Source: Sparassis latifolia (lineage: Eukaryota; Basidiomycota; Agaricomycetes; Polyporales; Sparassidaceae). Taken from it: a stretch of 64,000 bases of DNA. A model generated the notes under the pieces. That model was not told the DNA's origin. It saw nothing but the letters and a program-made list of their open reading frames with translations, and did no database searches. Positions within the stretch are counted from its first letter, which is position 1. Every line of letters starts with the position of its first letter. Of this stretch, positions 41,937-54,375 are shown in pieces. Location: NCBI GenBank assembly GCA_018466975.1, contig CM031555.1:2728001-2792000 (forward strand). The letters run 5' to 3'. A program made the translations under genes and the position numbers.

Positions 41937-42769
41937 TCACTTCGTCTTCTTAGACTCCGCCTTCCCTTTTTCTCGCCTGCGACTGCGACTGCGGCTTCGC
42001 AACCTCTTCTCCTCCGCCTCCTCATCGCCCTCGCCCATCAGGTCCTCCTGGGCATCGTCATCGGACTGCTCCGCCCACCACCGCCCCGCCTGCAGGATAA
42101 TCACGCCGGTGAGCGTGACGCTGCACACGAGGTGTGAGGATGCGAGCTCCAGCGTCGGCGTGCGGAGCGCCGACGGGAATGGTAGGATCGAGGACGACGT
42201 AGCGAGAGGAGGGAGGGACAGCGACGTGAAGTTCGCGAAAAAATCTTCGCAGCGATCAGGGTGCGAAACGCACACATGAGGGGCCAAGAGACTCACTTGG
42301 AAGTACAGAGCTAATGTACACGTATACCGTAGTGGCATACAGGACTGGGGAGACACTGGCATGTGATTTCGCTGACAGCGCGAAACGCCACTGCACACTC
42401 ACAGATGCTGCCCCCGTCAAACATCAGGTTGCCAGCGCTCCCATCGCGCAGACTCCACAAGAGCGTCGCGCCGCCCAGTACGGTTATCGCCGCATATACG
42501 TATGCGAGCGTCGGGGGCATGCGCGAGAGGATAGAGTAGTACGTCGCGGCGGTCCACAGGCTCGCGTCCGTCTGCGTTTCGGGCGTCTTCCATAGCGAGA
42601 GCGAGTCCGCGATCCAGTGGGTGAAGAGCAGGCCTGTCGGTGTGTGCACCGAGCACCAGCGTGAGCAACTGAGTGTTAGTCGTACATCTATCAAGGCGCG
42701 AAGAAGCGTGCACTCACCGAGGAGGAAGGCCGTCGTGCTGACGACGATGCTCATGCGCAGGCCTGCCAT
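41937..42769 (-). CDS. SHR3: ER packaging chaperone SHR3
   Basis: Shr3 is an ER membrane chaperone that lets amino-acid permeases fold and leave the ER. Exons 42718-42769, 42403-42633 and 41937-42310 join in phase, giving 218 aa. Family signatures are FTHWIADSLSLWKTP, AATYYSILSRMPP and NLMFDGGSI. Four hydrophobic segments are visible: the N-terminus (MSIVVSTTAFLLG), LAYVYAAITVLGGATLLW, one around the start of exon 3, and ELASSHLVCSVTLTGVIIL. The tail is charged and ends RRREKGKAESKKTK, similar to the Lys/Arg-rich ER-retaining tail of the family. Exon 3 contains a possible extra intron (gtgagtctct...) that can also be read through in frame. Confidence 0.85.
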
Positions 42770-43370
42770 GGCGAACGGGGTGGTAGGGGTGAGAGGAGAG
42801 GTGTGAGCCTGAACGGGAGCACAGCGCACCCCGTTATAAAGCTTGCTCGTAGCTCAGCTGTCAAAATGATCTCAACACCGCGGATCGTGCCGGAGAACTC
42901 CGTCATCGCGCCGGATAAGGATGTTATTCGCTTGGCACCGTGCAATGTCGAGATTATCATTATCCTTATTTTTTGAAAAAGTAAGCTTAAAGATAAGCTC
43001 TACTGTTTTATACGGGGAAAACGCGATGGCACATTGGATACAGAGAGAGTGGCAATGATAATTATATTGGTATGCTCATCCCTGTCCCCGACTGTGCGCC
43101 ACGACGCTCTCTCCTCTTCAGGGGTGTTGATGTTAATCGCGATCACGAAAAGACGACCACGCGATCATTGAACTTCCCGAACCCCGCTCTACTTTCCTCA
43201 GGAGGATTGTGCGCGAGGACTCAGGCCAAGTCTCGTGGACCGAGACCGAGACCGAGACTGGCAAGTAGGACGATTCGGATACGCGTACATAGCGCGTCTG
43301 CGGTCACGTGAGATGATCTTTGACCGGCGCCTCCGAGTCGGACACACCCGTACTACAACTTGACCACAAG

Positions 43371-44161
43371 ATGCAGGCATTCAGAGGGTTCTCTCGGGTA
43401 TGCCACAGACAACTCTGCTACGACCTGGCAAGACGTTCCCTTTCTACAGCCTCGGGGCCCTCTGAGCCCAATGTCTCTGTGCCATGGTTCATGGATCCCT
43501 CCGAGGTCTCTAACCCACCCACAGCATCATCTGTCCACCGACCCACGCCCCCACACCTCCGACCGTCTTCCTTAGAGCCGCTGGCCCCTCTTCCAGCTAC
43601 CATTCCTGCCGATAGCCATATCGCGCACTTGCACGCTGCGCTCAGGACCTCGCCGCATCTCGAACCGGGGACGCTGCTCGTGCGGGAGCCCGTACCGACG
43701 TCTGTAGGACCACCGCTTCCCGATGCGATGCCGAAGGGGCGCAGGAAGCGGGGGAGGACATATGCCGGGGAGCCTGTCTATGACTACGATGGCGGGATCT
43801 GGAACTGGGTCGTCATCGCACAGGTGGGCAAGACGGCTTGTAGCACAATTGGTGGTCGCTGACATTTTATTTTCCTGCGGGAAAGGTGAAGGAAGGTACG
43901 GAGAACCGAGGCGCCATTGAGTCCGTCGTCCGGGTTGTGCGCAAAGTCGTAAGTCACCTCTGGTGGTGTCGCAAGTTCGTATCTGATTTCAATCAGCTTC
44001 TGACCGCGCAGCCGCCGGTCCTCCTGCCTCACAACACAAAAAAGCGGATGAGTGACGGTTGGGCCATGCTAGATGCCGGGGACTTCGCGGTACATATAGT
44101 GAGCAAGGACGCGAGAGAGAAGTTCTTTCCGGACAGCAGACGCGAGTGGTCGACTTCATGA
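43371..44161 (+). CDS. rsfS: Mitochondrial ribosome silencing factor (RsfS/Iojap domain)
   Basis: RsfS/Iojap proteins bind uL14 on the large ribosomal subunit and block premature joining of subunits; in mitochondria they aid mitoribosome assembly. Exons 43371-43823, 43886-43948 and 43997-44161 join in phase, giving 226 aa. The N-terminus (MQAFRGFSRVCHRQLC) is basic and presequence-like, followed by a Pro-rich linker. The domain signature is MSDGWAMLDAGDFAVHIVSKDAREKFF, read in two blocks with a conserved GD and VHI, at the C-terminus. The first half of the domain is weaker than in bacterial RsfS. In some yeasts this domain is the N-terminal part of ATP25; here it stands alone. Confidence 0.78.
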
Positions 44162-45662
44162 TACCACCAGCTCTACCACGGTCTGTAATATTTGGTTCGT
44201 GGTGTACCCAGTCCTAGATTACTCGCATATCCAGCGCTGCTCTTACCTTGACACTATCGAGAACATCCTCCCAACGTTCGACTCAATGCCGCGCTCAACT
44301 CAGCTGATGCAGTCAAGGCGTTGATAGGTTGGTTCGGCCTCTTGCCCTCAAAACTTTTCATCACTCTGTGGTGTCCTTGCGACTACCTGTTAGTAGGCTG
44401 TTACTTGCGAGGCATCGCTCTTGACGCTTGACATACGCCCAAAGTTTTTGCCATCGACTTTGTTTCACGGGAGTTGTTTACTGACGGAAACATTTATTCT
44501 GAAGACATAGATATCCAGTTCCTTCTGATCATAATACGGATTTTTGAAGGCTTGAAATACTTGTTGAAGTGCGGCCCAAAGAGGTAGGAGACCTACCCCG
44601 AAAAGCAGCTGACGTTCATGCTCACAGGTATCATGGCAGGGTCTCCACGAGCACCAAAATTCCAGGGCCTGCAGCGAATTATAATTGCGTTATATGTCGT
44701 ATCAGAATTCGCCTCCAACCCCCGCTATATAGCGCTCCCCACCACACGCTTTGCCTGAATCATCTTCTCATCGCCCCACGACCTATATTGTCTTTCACGG
44801 ATACCACTCATTCATATTGTCTCTCAACGACAAAGACGTCAGCCTCGGCGACAACAAAGGCGTAGGCCTTCACCCCGACATTGCCAACCCCACCGTCTCG
44901 CTCGCGGCAAATTTCGTGCGTCTTCGCTCTTCACACTGGTCTAACTTGAATGCCGTTGCAGATCACCGACCCCACGACAGACGCGCGGGTGACCATTTCA
45001 CCCGCGACAAAGAGGCCGCGCGCAATTTCAGCAAGACCGCAGGCGTCATCGACCCGCTTAAGGAGAACAGAGCGTGCGGTCTCACTGCGCCATTACTTCA
45101 TGCCACTTAGATTGCGCCTTGACAGATGACGGCTGGGCGAACGCGAACGCCAGGCTATGCAGTCGATACCGCCGCCAGGTACGCCTCGAGCTCTGCAAAC
45201 GTAGCTTATGGAGCGCCTGGCGTGGACAGATGACGGCTGGGCGAACGCGAACGCCAGGTCGTTGGACCTCAAGGAGTCACTAGAGCCATCTTTAAGAAAG
45301 TTTGGTCGAGGACGCCAATTACTTACCAATAATGCGTCGTTTCCGGTTCTGCTCCCAGAGTAACGTACATCCCATGGCCAGTACAAGTACGCACGACGCA
45401 GGATCTACGCATTACGTATGTTTGCAAAAAATGCCTTGTGTGACGGATTCGAGTAAGGCACCAGTCGGCGAAACCCACACACGGACCAGGAATGTCACAG
45501 GTATAGCAGAAATAACTTGCATACGATTGAACTCGGTGTCTCCTAGTAAGCTATCCAAATCTGACGTCTGAATACCATGTAATCCAATGAAGTAAGACTG
45601 CGGCATAGGTCGAAGAACTGCCCAACTAAACGCCCAACTAGATCAGCAACCGTCTCCCGTCC
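44162..45662. other. Degraded coding remnants and a 33-bp direct repeat
   Basis: No intact gene is seen. Between about 44.75 and 45.3 kb, plus-strand pieces in different frames look protein-like (SFILSLNDKDVSLGDNKGVG; RHYFMPLRLRL), separated by a possible intron starting gtgcgtcttc. A ~33-bp sequence beginning agatgacggctgggcgaacg occurs twice, near 45122 and 45228. This is probably a broken gene of unknown type. Confidence 0.35.
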
Positions 45663-47028
45663 CTATTTCCTCGCAGCAGGATGTTGCTTCCGCAACTTCT
45701 TCTGCCTGCTCCTCATACTCGCGGCCTCAGGAAACTGCGCGTCCACTTGGGGAGAGACATGAACCCAGTCGCTCAAAAACATCGGGTCATCCTCTGTAAC
45801 ACAGAAAGCCACGTCGTCAGCACCGACCCCATAACAACCAGGAGCGCTCGTACCATCAAATTCGCCCTCCAGCTCTGCGGTATCACCATAATGGTCCTTA
45901 TACCACTGGAACCGCGCATTGAACGAATCCGCCGCAGGTGCGTAGTGCGACGTCCTCCCGAGGGGGACGTACCCTGTGTTGGGTGCAGGATCGATAGGCG
46001 GGGGGGTGTTTGCGGTCTGCCAGGAGGATAGCGGGCGCGGATCGCGGGAAGTGCGCGTTTTGTCGTCTGCAGACCTCTTGTGTCTGTGCTCCCGGCGAAT
46101 AGGCAATCCGGTCGGGGAACTGAGCGCACGCGCTCGTGACGATGATCCGGCAGCAGACGCGTTGGACGAGGACGAGCGAACATGGGCACTCGACGATGGT
46201 GCTGGAGGAGTCGCCTTCGACGAGGACTTCGCGGCAAGCGTACGCAACCAGGAATCTGGAATGTGTAGCCTCGATTTTGTCGCAGGAGTCTTGGAAGAGG
46301 GACTAGAAGGCACACTCTTCGACGTGTCTGGAGCAATCGCCTTAGAAGAGCTGGGAGCCGACGCCGTCGACGGGGAGTTCATAGCAAGGATCTTGGAGGA
46401 GTAACTTGGAAGTGGCCTTGATGAAGAACTGGATCCAGGCATCCTCGAAGAAGATTTAGAAGCAGACGCCTTCGATAGGGACTCAGGAGCAGACTTTTTC
46501 GATGAAGAGCTAGGGGTGGCCGCCTTTGACGAGGACTTCAGAGCAATGCCCCGGGACAAGGACTCAGGGGCCGGTAACTTCGACGAGGACTTCGATGCAG
46601 TTTCTCCAGACGAGTGGCCGCGAACATGACTCCTTGAAGCGCGTCTTGGCCGGGGTTCAGCGTCATCCCGTGCCCGCGTATGAGCATGATCTCTAACACG
46701 CGATGGTGGCGAGGACCTATGGCGCGTCATCGCAGGAGACGGTGAACGACGCACACGCGGCACATTCCCCTCAGATCTGAGATACGTATCAGCCTGACAA
46801 CCTGAAGCGTATGCAGAGAAGGACATGCCTGTAGTTACCGGCCATAGGTCGATGTGATGCCGCCTCATGGTGCCGACTTGAGGTTGTTGGAGGCCTCAGC
46901 AGATCGAAGTCGTCGAGGTCATACGCGATAGTGGCGGGAGAAGCTTCCAGTGGCGGTGATGAGGTTCTCCTTTGCCGGCTCGAAAGCTCGCTGGGCATGG
47001 AGTACTGGCCGCCAGCAACAACAGGCAT
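45663..47028 (-). CDS. Serine/lysine-repeat protein of unknown function
   Basis: I do not recognise the family. The main frame (45663 to ~46810) contains many copies of a degenerate SSSK-type unit (for example ASKSSSKLPAPESLS and similar at ~17-20 residue spacing) between about residues 90 and 250. A more ordered C-terminal part follows (FQWYKDHYGDTAELEGEFDG, then DVAFCVTEDDPMFLSDWVH) with a basic tail. A 5' exon beginning MPVVAGGQYSMPSEL at 47028 can be joined by a 37-bp intron (gtaactacag...cttcag), which is short even for fungi, so the start is uncertain; 46868 is the alternative. The repeat region predicts disorder. Neighbouring genes at 48.7 and 50.1 kb share the Ser/Arg-rich style. Confidence 0.5.
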
Positions 47029-48702
47029 GATTCTGTATCAGAGCCAAGTATGATGAACACGCGAGAAACGGAAGAGAAGAAGGGTCCGTAGTATTACAGG
47101 ACTCAGTGGCCACAATTCAACATGTGGCGATGGGGAAGGATATCCGAGATGATGCTTACCAATGTGGCCCACTGACTCATATCTGCAGGATTCCTCGCGG
47201 ATGCTCGTGATATGTTGCTTTGTGGCTCAGTCCGAGGACGCAGGAGAGACTGAAGGTGGCAAAGCCCACAACCAGAAGAGTTGCCTTTCCGGTTCAATTA
47301 CTATCGGTGACCCCTAATATTTTGCGAATACCATCGCTGGCGCTCACTACCTCATCGCTTTGCTTCACGGATTTGCACATGCATTATGTAGCGTCTGTAG
47401 TACTGAAATCTATGAGCAAGTATTTTTTTCTGTCGTCGAGCATACTGTAAAAACCCGGTGTCCTCAATGTCACACTGCCGAATCAATCTCCGAACGGCAT
47501 ACGCTCACGAGGACAAAAGACGCGTTATCGATCCAAAACTGAGCTTGAAAACGTCACACCTCCACCAGACGAACAGTGCTCTCCATCGTTTCGAGGCAGC
47601 CGTTTCTGTCGTTCTCTCGAAACTTTTACAGTAGTATTTTAGAGGTCATACAATACTTATCCTATTTTCCTGAGGGAAGACGAGGAACAGAACGAGCTGT
47701 GGAAGAAAAGTTCGCACTCCTGGGTCAGTTCGCATATCAGGATGATCACCAATAGTACGCCACAAATTCTCCCTGGCCATCTGCTGCCTGCGCTTGATTC
47801 CGTTGATGGCGGCCTCGGATTCGAGAGCGATGATTAATTGCACATTTTTCTCCATGCATATGGTGCTGTGGTGTTTTCCGGCTCGTCTGTAAGGTCAAAT
47901 AACGAATTGCTTTTGTTTTGCGACGTGATAAGGCATGTGAGCACTCTTAAGTGATTCTTGTGGGATGATTCACTTCATCCAGCTAGTAGCACTAAGTGTA
48001 TGTTGTAATCATTTTGCGTTTGTAGGACTCCATCCTTTTGTCGCTGATCTACTGCCACCTCCAGCATGAAGCACTACCCAAGGACCGGAGGCCGGGGAGA
48101 GCGCATTTTGCCCCCCCCGCTGTACTATAAGGTATAGTCCGACTAGGACTCAGGGTAGTAGGCTTTCACCGTTGCTGCACCAATTGTGCAGGATCCTTAG
48201 TATGAGACTTTCCAAATGATGTTTTCCTTTCCTTAGCCACTCATGGTGGTTGCTTGGAATTTACTGCCACTCATGCGGGAGGCATTTGCAACCCTCACAA
48301 GGATCATAGAAGGATTGTCTGCACAACTGTGCCTACTGCATGCTGTGGTTGTCGAAGGGACGTCATTAGGCTGCGTTCTTGATGTGACGGGTCTTACCTA
48401 TTACTGTAATGGTATGCGAACACACGGCGCGGTACCGTGTAGCTGTGAATGTCTGCATTTGACGATCATGAAGATGAAATAGTTCACCGGAGGAAAATCG
48501 ACATAAACATACGAATCGTGTGATGCATAGATCTCTGGAACCCAGAAACTTGAACACCGTGATACCCATTCAACTATGTACGAGAAGCAGAAGCATTAAA
48601 TGAGCTTGGGGAGGCGCAACAAATAATGCTCGTGCAGTGCCCCCGTGATCTTCCGGTTTTACGCCACCGCTCTCTCCAACAGACTTGGCGCATATGAGGG
48701 CA
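47029..48702. other. No confident gene
   Basis: A minus-strand frame at 47646-47855 starts with ATG and reads MEKNVQLIIALESEAAING, which could be a short exon. I cannot connect it to anything. The rest shows no motif or repeat. Confidence 0.35.
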
Positions 48703-49441
48703 TCACTCGGGGTATGAGACGCGACGAAAGTGTTCGCCCGCTTTTTTCTGGTCGCCGCGCCTGCTGCTAGGCCACACTCTGAGTCTCTGAGCTAGCAGTT
48801 TTTGAAACGACCCCGACCTAGAGACATGAAACTGTGGGCCAATAGCGTCAGAATCCAACCGAGAATTTCCACGATTCCTCTTGGCACATTCTCGCTCCAG
48901 CTCTTCCCGTGTAAGGAGCTTCTTGGGACCGCTGATCATGCATTCCCGGACGCTAACTCTGCAACCATCCGCCTTCTGTGGTTTGTCGCCGCGCACATCA
49001 AAAGTATGTCTTCTCGCCACACTTGCTTTTTGAGGCGAGGAACGAGCAAATCGTTTTGTACGTTCAGGTATGTCGTTCCATTTTCCTTTCAGTGACGTCG
49101 TGGAAGGAGAAAATCGCACTCTCTTTATTGGAGTTCTACCCAGTGGTGGTTGTTTAAGGATTGGGCCAGTATTTGTGGGACTGTGGCATTCCCAGTCATT
49201 CTCACACTCTTGGACATACAACCATTGGAACATACCTGATGTTCTCTGTGCTTGCCGTCTGGCAGTGAGTCTTCGAAAATGGTTTCGTCGACTGCATGGA
49301 GTCGGTTGCCTGAGCTGCTGCCCGGCCACAGGACGTCGGGTGGTTTGTGCAGACGATCAGAGCGTGAGGTGGGCTAGGATACCACATAGAAAACATACGC
49401 GGCCTTTTCTGAATCCAAGGCGTATATGAGGAGGTAGACAT
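48703..49441 (-). CDS. Orphan basic protein, 227 aa
   Basis: Two exons, 49236-49441 and 48703-49180, join in phase across a 55-bp intron (gtatgttcca...ccacag). The protein begins MSTSSYTPWIQKRPR and contains RTPIKRVRFSPSTTSL in the middle. A Ser/Arg/Lys-rich region with ERTKRFARSSPQKAS and a basic C-terminus follow. The KRVRFSPS block resembles KKVHFTPSV in the neighbouring 516-aa gene, hinting at a shared short motif (basic-V-x-F-S/T-P-S) but not proving homology. RVRF/KVHF is also the general shape of a PP1-docking (RVxF) motif. The function is unknown. Confidence 0.45.
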
Positions 49442-50146
49442 GATGTGTTGGCAGTGTTGGCGGACAGAGTTACTATCAGGATGAGAGCGTGGATAATCGC
49501 TCAAGTTCTCTCTTATACGGTGGCAAGCATTTTGCCACACGTGGTGTGGCCACCTGAGAGTAGACGAATAAGTATGGATGTGTGTTTGATCATCTTCGGG
49601 GAAGATAATGACAGTCTCGATAAACAGACAGCGAAGACTTCATTTGGCACGCTTTGGAAGACTGACAGCTGCGGTTCAGCTTGAAGTTGTGTTGCTCTGA
49701 ACTACCCAGCTTGCTATATCCGGCACTGCCTTTACACGTGGTTACGTTGCGCAGCGAAAGCGCGGAATCATCCGTTTGTTCTGTCGTTGTTTCACAAGGT
49801 CTCCAAAGTTCGCAAACAAGCCAAGCACTGAATCAGATTTCGTCTGGACCGAGGCTGGACTCATTCGTCGAGCTCTAATTCTCCTTATGTCCCATCTGAG
49901 GATAACTAGAGGATGCAATTCGAATGCAAATTAAATAATGCCGTTGTAATAGGCTGAAGCACACCTCTCCTGGACCTTTGGATGGTCGGTATGACAGCTA
50001 TCGGAGGTGTTTTGATGTTGTCCCAAGGGGCTCGTAGTTACGGTGAGCAACATGTCGAGAGCGACGGTTTTTTTCCGGCGCTTTGGTACAACTCCATCTT
50101 TCTTCCACAGGAGTTGTTCAACCTATTCAATGCTCACATGAAGTTA
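49442..50146. other. No gene recognised
   Basis: Short overlapping frames on both strands show no motif. This is probably intergenic sequence between two minus-strand orphan genes. Confidence 0.4.
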
Positions 50147-51800
50147 TCATATAGTACGCTTTCGATCGGTCATATAAATCCGTCTAGCTTTGGCTCTCGT
50201 CCTCAACGCTGCCTCACCTGCACCAATCATGACAAGCTCCTCAGAATCAGTCCTCTCTTGGGGAGACGATTCTTCTTGACGCGTATCTTCCTGAGTGCTT
50301 CCAGTTTGACCGAATACGTGCTGCATCTCACGTTGCGAGCTGTAATCTCCACCAAGGTGGTGGTAGTTGGCGTGCAGTTGGATGTCCAGTCCACTGTTGA
50401 ATCGGATCCACGAATGTCTCATCTGTGAGGGTGATCTAGGACCCCTTGCTGGCAGAGATTTACTACGCTGATGGTGCGTCGTAGCACTATCTCTTGGGTG
50501 GCGTTCCTGGAATCCCGGTTCGAGCGTCGGATGGAAGATCTTGGGGCGACCTCCGACATCACTTCTGGACCTGTCGGCTTCCCTTGAACGGCGAGTACGT
50601 TCTCCATGACTGTGAAATGTGCTTCTGTTCGCATCTCGACCACCCGACGATAGACTGCTTTGCCGGTGCTCAGAGTCAGGATCACATGCAGCGGGGAGTA
50701 CAAGAGAACCGGCGATACCACGTCTTTCTCTCAGATTTGTGGAAGTGGATGACCAAGACGGTTGTGTTTCAATGGGAGTTTGATCTTGTGTCAAGCACAG
50801 TGCGTGGCCAAGAAGGTTGACCACCCACGACTTCCTAGGCGCCCCTGAAGCAGGAGCATCCGTGGGACCGGTTGTCAGAGCGGGAAGACTGTAACGTGCG
50901 TCTCTTGTAACAGCCTTTTGCGAGTTACGCTCTGACGAAGAAGACCTAAGCGGACGAGCAACCTTCTCCCTTGTCCAATTGTCGTTGGGCTTGTCAACTT
51001 CTTGTGGCCGGCTAACGTGTTCTAAAGTATCCATGCTCTTGCTTCTCTTCGCAGCCGATCTTCCCGACGATTTATCACGATCCTGGCGTGCCGGATATCC
51101 TGGATCGCTGGAGCGTGCAAGAGATTTACTGGTGCGGCCGCGGGTCTCCACTGTTAACGCTGAGGGGAATTGGACGTTACCCCCAGACGATTGCTTTGAC
51201 GAGGATTTCCAAGCAGTAGGGGCATTGGCTGTGCAGGGGACCATTCGTGAGCCATTCATATTTAATTGTGGCCATACGTACGGGAAGCCGGAAACCCAGC
51301 CCTCTGTCCTGAATGGTCGTCATTCGCTGAGAATGCATCTCTTGCAGGACTGCTGACAATGGGACTAGCCGTTGCGGCCTCCACTGAAGGGGTGAAATGA
51401 ACTTTCTTCGGTGACTGTACTTGCAACTGCCCTGAAGCTACTGTCATAGAACTGTAATGTGGCCCTGTCAGATCATTCTATGCGTTCATGTATCGACATA
51501 CCCTTTCTTTCTGTGGCTCCTCGAATGACCGCTACGCACAACTTTAGGCTCCCTCCATTCCCTGTTCGCGTCACCTTCCGCGTCAACATCGCTGTCCACC
51601 CCACTAACGACTATTGTATCGTTTATGGCTTCCATAACAACATTGGAGGCGCTCGTGCCAGATAAATGAGACTCTGTGGCATAGGGCTTCCTGTCAAGCC
51701 AACGAGTGTACTCCGATGTGTCGTCCGTGGTGCGATCTTCTATGGTGCGAGACGTGTCTTCCATGGTGCGAGTTGTGTCGTTGGGTGGGTCCTGATCCAT
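50147..51800 (-). CDS. Orphan Ser/Arg-rich protein, 516 aa (intact paralogue of 39.1 kb)
   Basis: Three exons join in phase: 51502-51800, 51282-51451 and 50147-51228. The introns read gtatgtcgat...cattacag and gtacgtatgg...gcacag. The protein begins MDQDPPNDTTRTMEDTS and has an acidic conserved block (VVSGVDSDVDAEGDANRE) that is also found in the broken copy at 39.1-39.4 kb. A basic patch (RSHRKKG) and KKVHFTPSV follow, then a long Ser/Arg-rich, low-complexity region (for example SSKQSSGGNVQ; RSRSDVGGRPK). The end is basic. No domain is recognised and most of it should be disordered. Homology to the 39-kb copy extends upstream of this ATG to about 51.88 kb, so an earlier exon may exist. Confidence 0.55.
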
Positions 51801-54375
51801 TGTTGGTTAGACGAAAGAACGCGCAGATCTGATCGTGAACCATTTGAACAGCCTTTTTGTGGCTACAAGATGACCAAAACAAAGCATAACACCGAACTAT
51901 CACAGAAGGTCTGTTATCAGCTGAATGCGCTGGATGCACCTTAGATGCAGGGACAAATAACTTGAAGAACTCTATTTCTCATCAGCCTTGTGCATATCGT
52001 ACGGTGGCCCTCTTCTTCGAGCTTCGTTCCTCGGTATATCTGTGCCTGACTTGAACTAACTTCTTTTTAGGTTGCAGCCCGGTTTGTTCAGGAAGGCCAC
52101 CATTGTTTCGCTACGTGCAAATATTCGTCATCATCGCTTTAACTTCCATTGCTACCGTGACGATAATAACACGCTTTTTGATGCTGTAGTACGTCCCGCT
52201 GTCCGAGTGCGTTCGTTTCTCAATTCGAGATACGAGAAGAATCTTGGGATTTATGAAATTTGGGTGAATTGAAGTTGCGCTTTCCTGCATCACAGGTGCC
52301 GTAGAACGATGAGGCGGGGTGCAGCATGATTAATCTTGAATGCCCAAGTGCTTGCGATTCGGACCCTGCTTCCCTTCTCGTTCCTCAGCCTGACATTGAT
52401 GTTTCTCTCACCATCTCCCGGTTCACGCTCATGACGCCCTGGACCATGCCTGGAGGCGAGCCATGCGACTGCATTTAACATCAAAAAGAACACTGAAACA
52501 CTAGTGTAGTTAGTTGTGTAAGAAGACAACTTACTTCTGTACTAATGTGTACGTTCTGAAAATTTTCTATTTGTGCCGACGTGATGTCTTCCTCAATGTT
52601 CCCATTTAGTTAGCCGCGTACTAGGTATGTAACACATCGTATTTTAGATTCTGAAATTCTGACAGAGTGTCTCTAGCAGAGCTGCATAAACGATCGACAA
52701 CTGCGACAGACGGCCTCCTACTCATCTTCCACTGGCCAGAAGGTAACCTCCGAGATATGATTCAAATGTAGCTCTGGTACATGTCGCAATGTCCGGTTCT
52801 ACCGACCATCTAAGCATAAGCACTAATGTTATCAGACTTTGCAGCATATCCGACCGATGGGCAAATTGGTGTGTAATTTATTCTTCTGTATGACGTCCCG
52901 GCTCGTCACAACCTTGAATGAGCTATTGCGGGCAAGTATGGATTGTTGGAAACATTATACGGTCAGTCTTGAGTTGAGGTCCCTTTAGGCGCGTTCGCGG
53001 CAGTAATGGTCCATTACATGATCCAAGATAGGTGCGCTCACTCCTTGCGCTAATTGGGACAGTGGGTGTTACTGCTGTTGGGGTTTATAGTGCGAGTCTA
53101 GCACAGCGGAGAAGCAGGGCCGGCAAAGTCAGTCAACGCAGGAGGCACTATACCCCAAGCACCGGGATATCCACATGCTTGGCTCGTGGAAGGTGTAAAA
53201 TGGCTAACGCGCATATCCAGCATGTCGGGGTCATTCTCAGGTTGCTCGTCTCGTTTACATGGACTCACACTCCGCCATTTGGCTTGATGGTCTTTTATTC
53301 CTGGATGTAGTTTCGGTGGTCGGTTACGGATGCGAACGTTCATCGTGGAAACACAGCTGCAAGTATACTTGCTTGTGGTTCAGTGATTCCCAAAACTTCT
53401 GACAGCGGAATTTATTAGTAATAATGATACAGTAGGCCGACGGAGGTTGCATCCTCTTCTCTGTGACTGTGAAATATTAATCTTCCTCCCTATCATCCAC
53501 CACCCAGATCCCGTCTACGTTAACGGTTATATGGGCGCCCAACCTTTCGGGTTCATCTCGACATGGGAGTGGGGCTTTCCGTCCCGTGGGCGTGCAAATA
53601 TCTGCGTACAGGGGCGTTGGTACATGGGCCCTTGACGCATTGGGTGGGGGTATCTCTATCTCTGTCCGCCAGTTGCAACCCTAAATGAGTTTTCACGAAG
53701 CATGGATTATTGGCAGCATCATACCGTCGATCTTGGTTAGCCTTTGTGTGGGCTGTCCCTATATATCAGTTAGTATGGTGCATTGCTCGTCCCATCCTCG
53801 ACTCGCTGTCTCACTTTCTTCCTCGTCTGGCTCGGTGGCGGCTGTTTCTGTGGGCTGTTCGGAACAGGGAGGATTTTATAGAATTCCCAACCGAGTTCCC
53901 CACATAGGTCCAATAGTGGATGTGTAGATTTCTGGCGCACTTGTTCAGAATGATTCAGGGAGCCTGACATGATGCGGAAGTTGCGCTGGTCGTGTCCACT
54001 GATGCAGAACGCATCCTTATATACAGCCCTGCATCGTGTCAACCACTTGCTCGGTGGTTTGTGGCGAAGGGCGCAAGCTTCACATGCCTGAGCGGATGCC
54101 GAGCGAGTCGGCATCTTCAGGCCACTGTCCTCGTTAGATGGATTGACTGTTGGAAGTATATCCAAAGCCACACTCGCCATTTACCTTGATAGTGAGATAG
54201 TCAACTATCGGACCTTGTTCCAGAGGTGGGCCAAAATCCACGGCGGAAGTATATGGGTGAAAGTAACATAGCTCGCCAGGCTAGCCAAGATATCCCTGGT
54301 ACAGATACGCTCCACCTTGGTGGCTGATCGATGATATCATGGGGTCCACATCGAGGTAGAGAATTCTTATGTATA
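51801..54375. other. Mostly unrecognised, possible diverged duplication
   Basis: No conserved gene is visible. A minus-strand ATG frame at 53770-54180 (136 aa, beginning MASVALDILPTVNPS) is the best candidate, but it has no motif. Short similar stretches near 52.93 and 53.70 kb (atggattgttgg / atggattattgg followed by related words) hint at an old local duplication. Confidence 0.35.
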
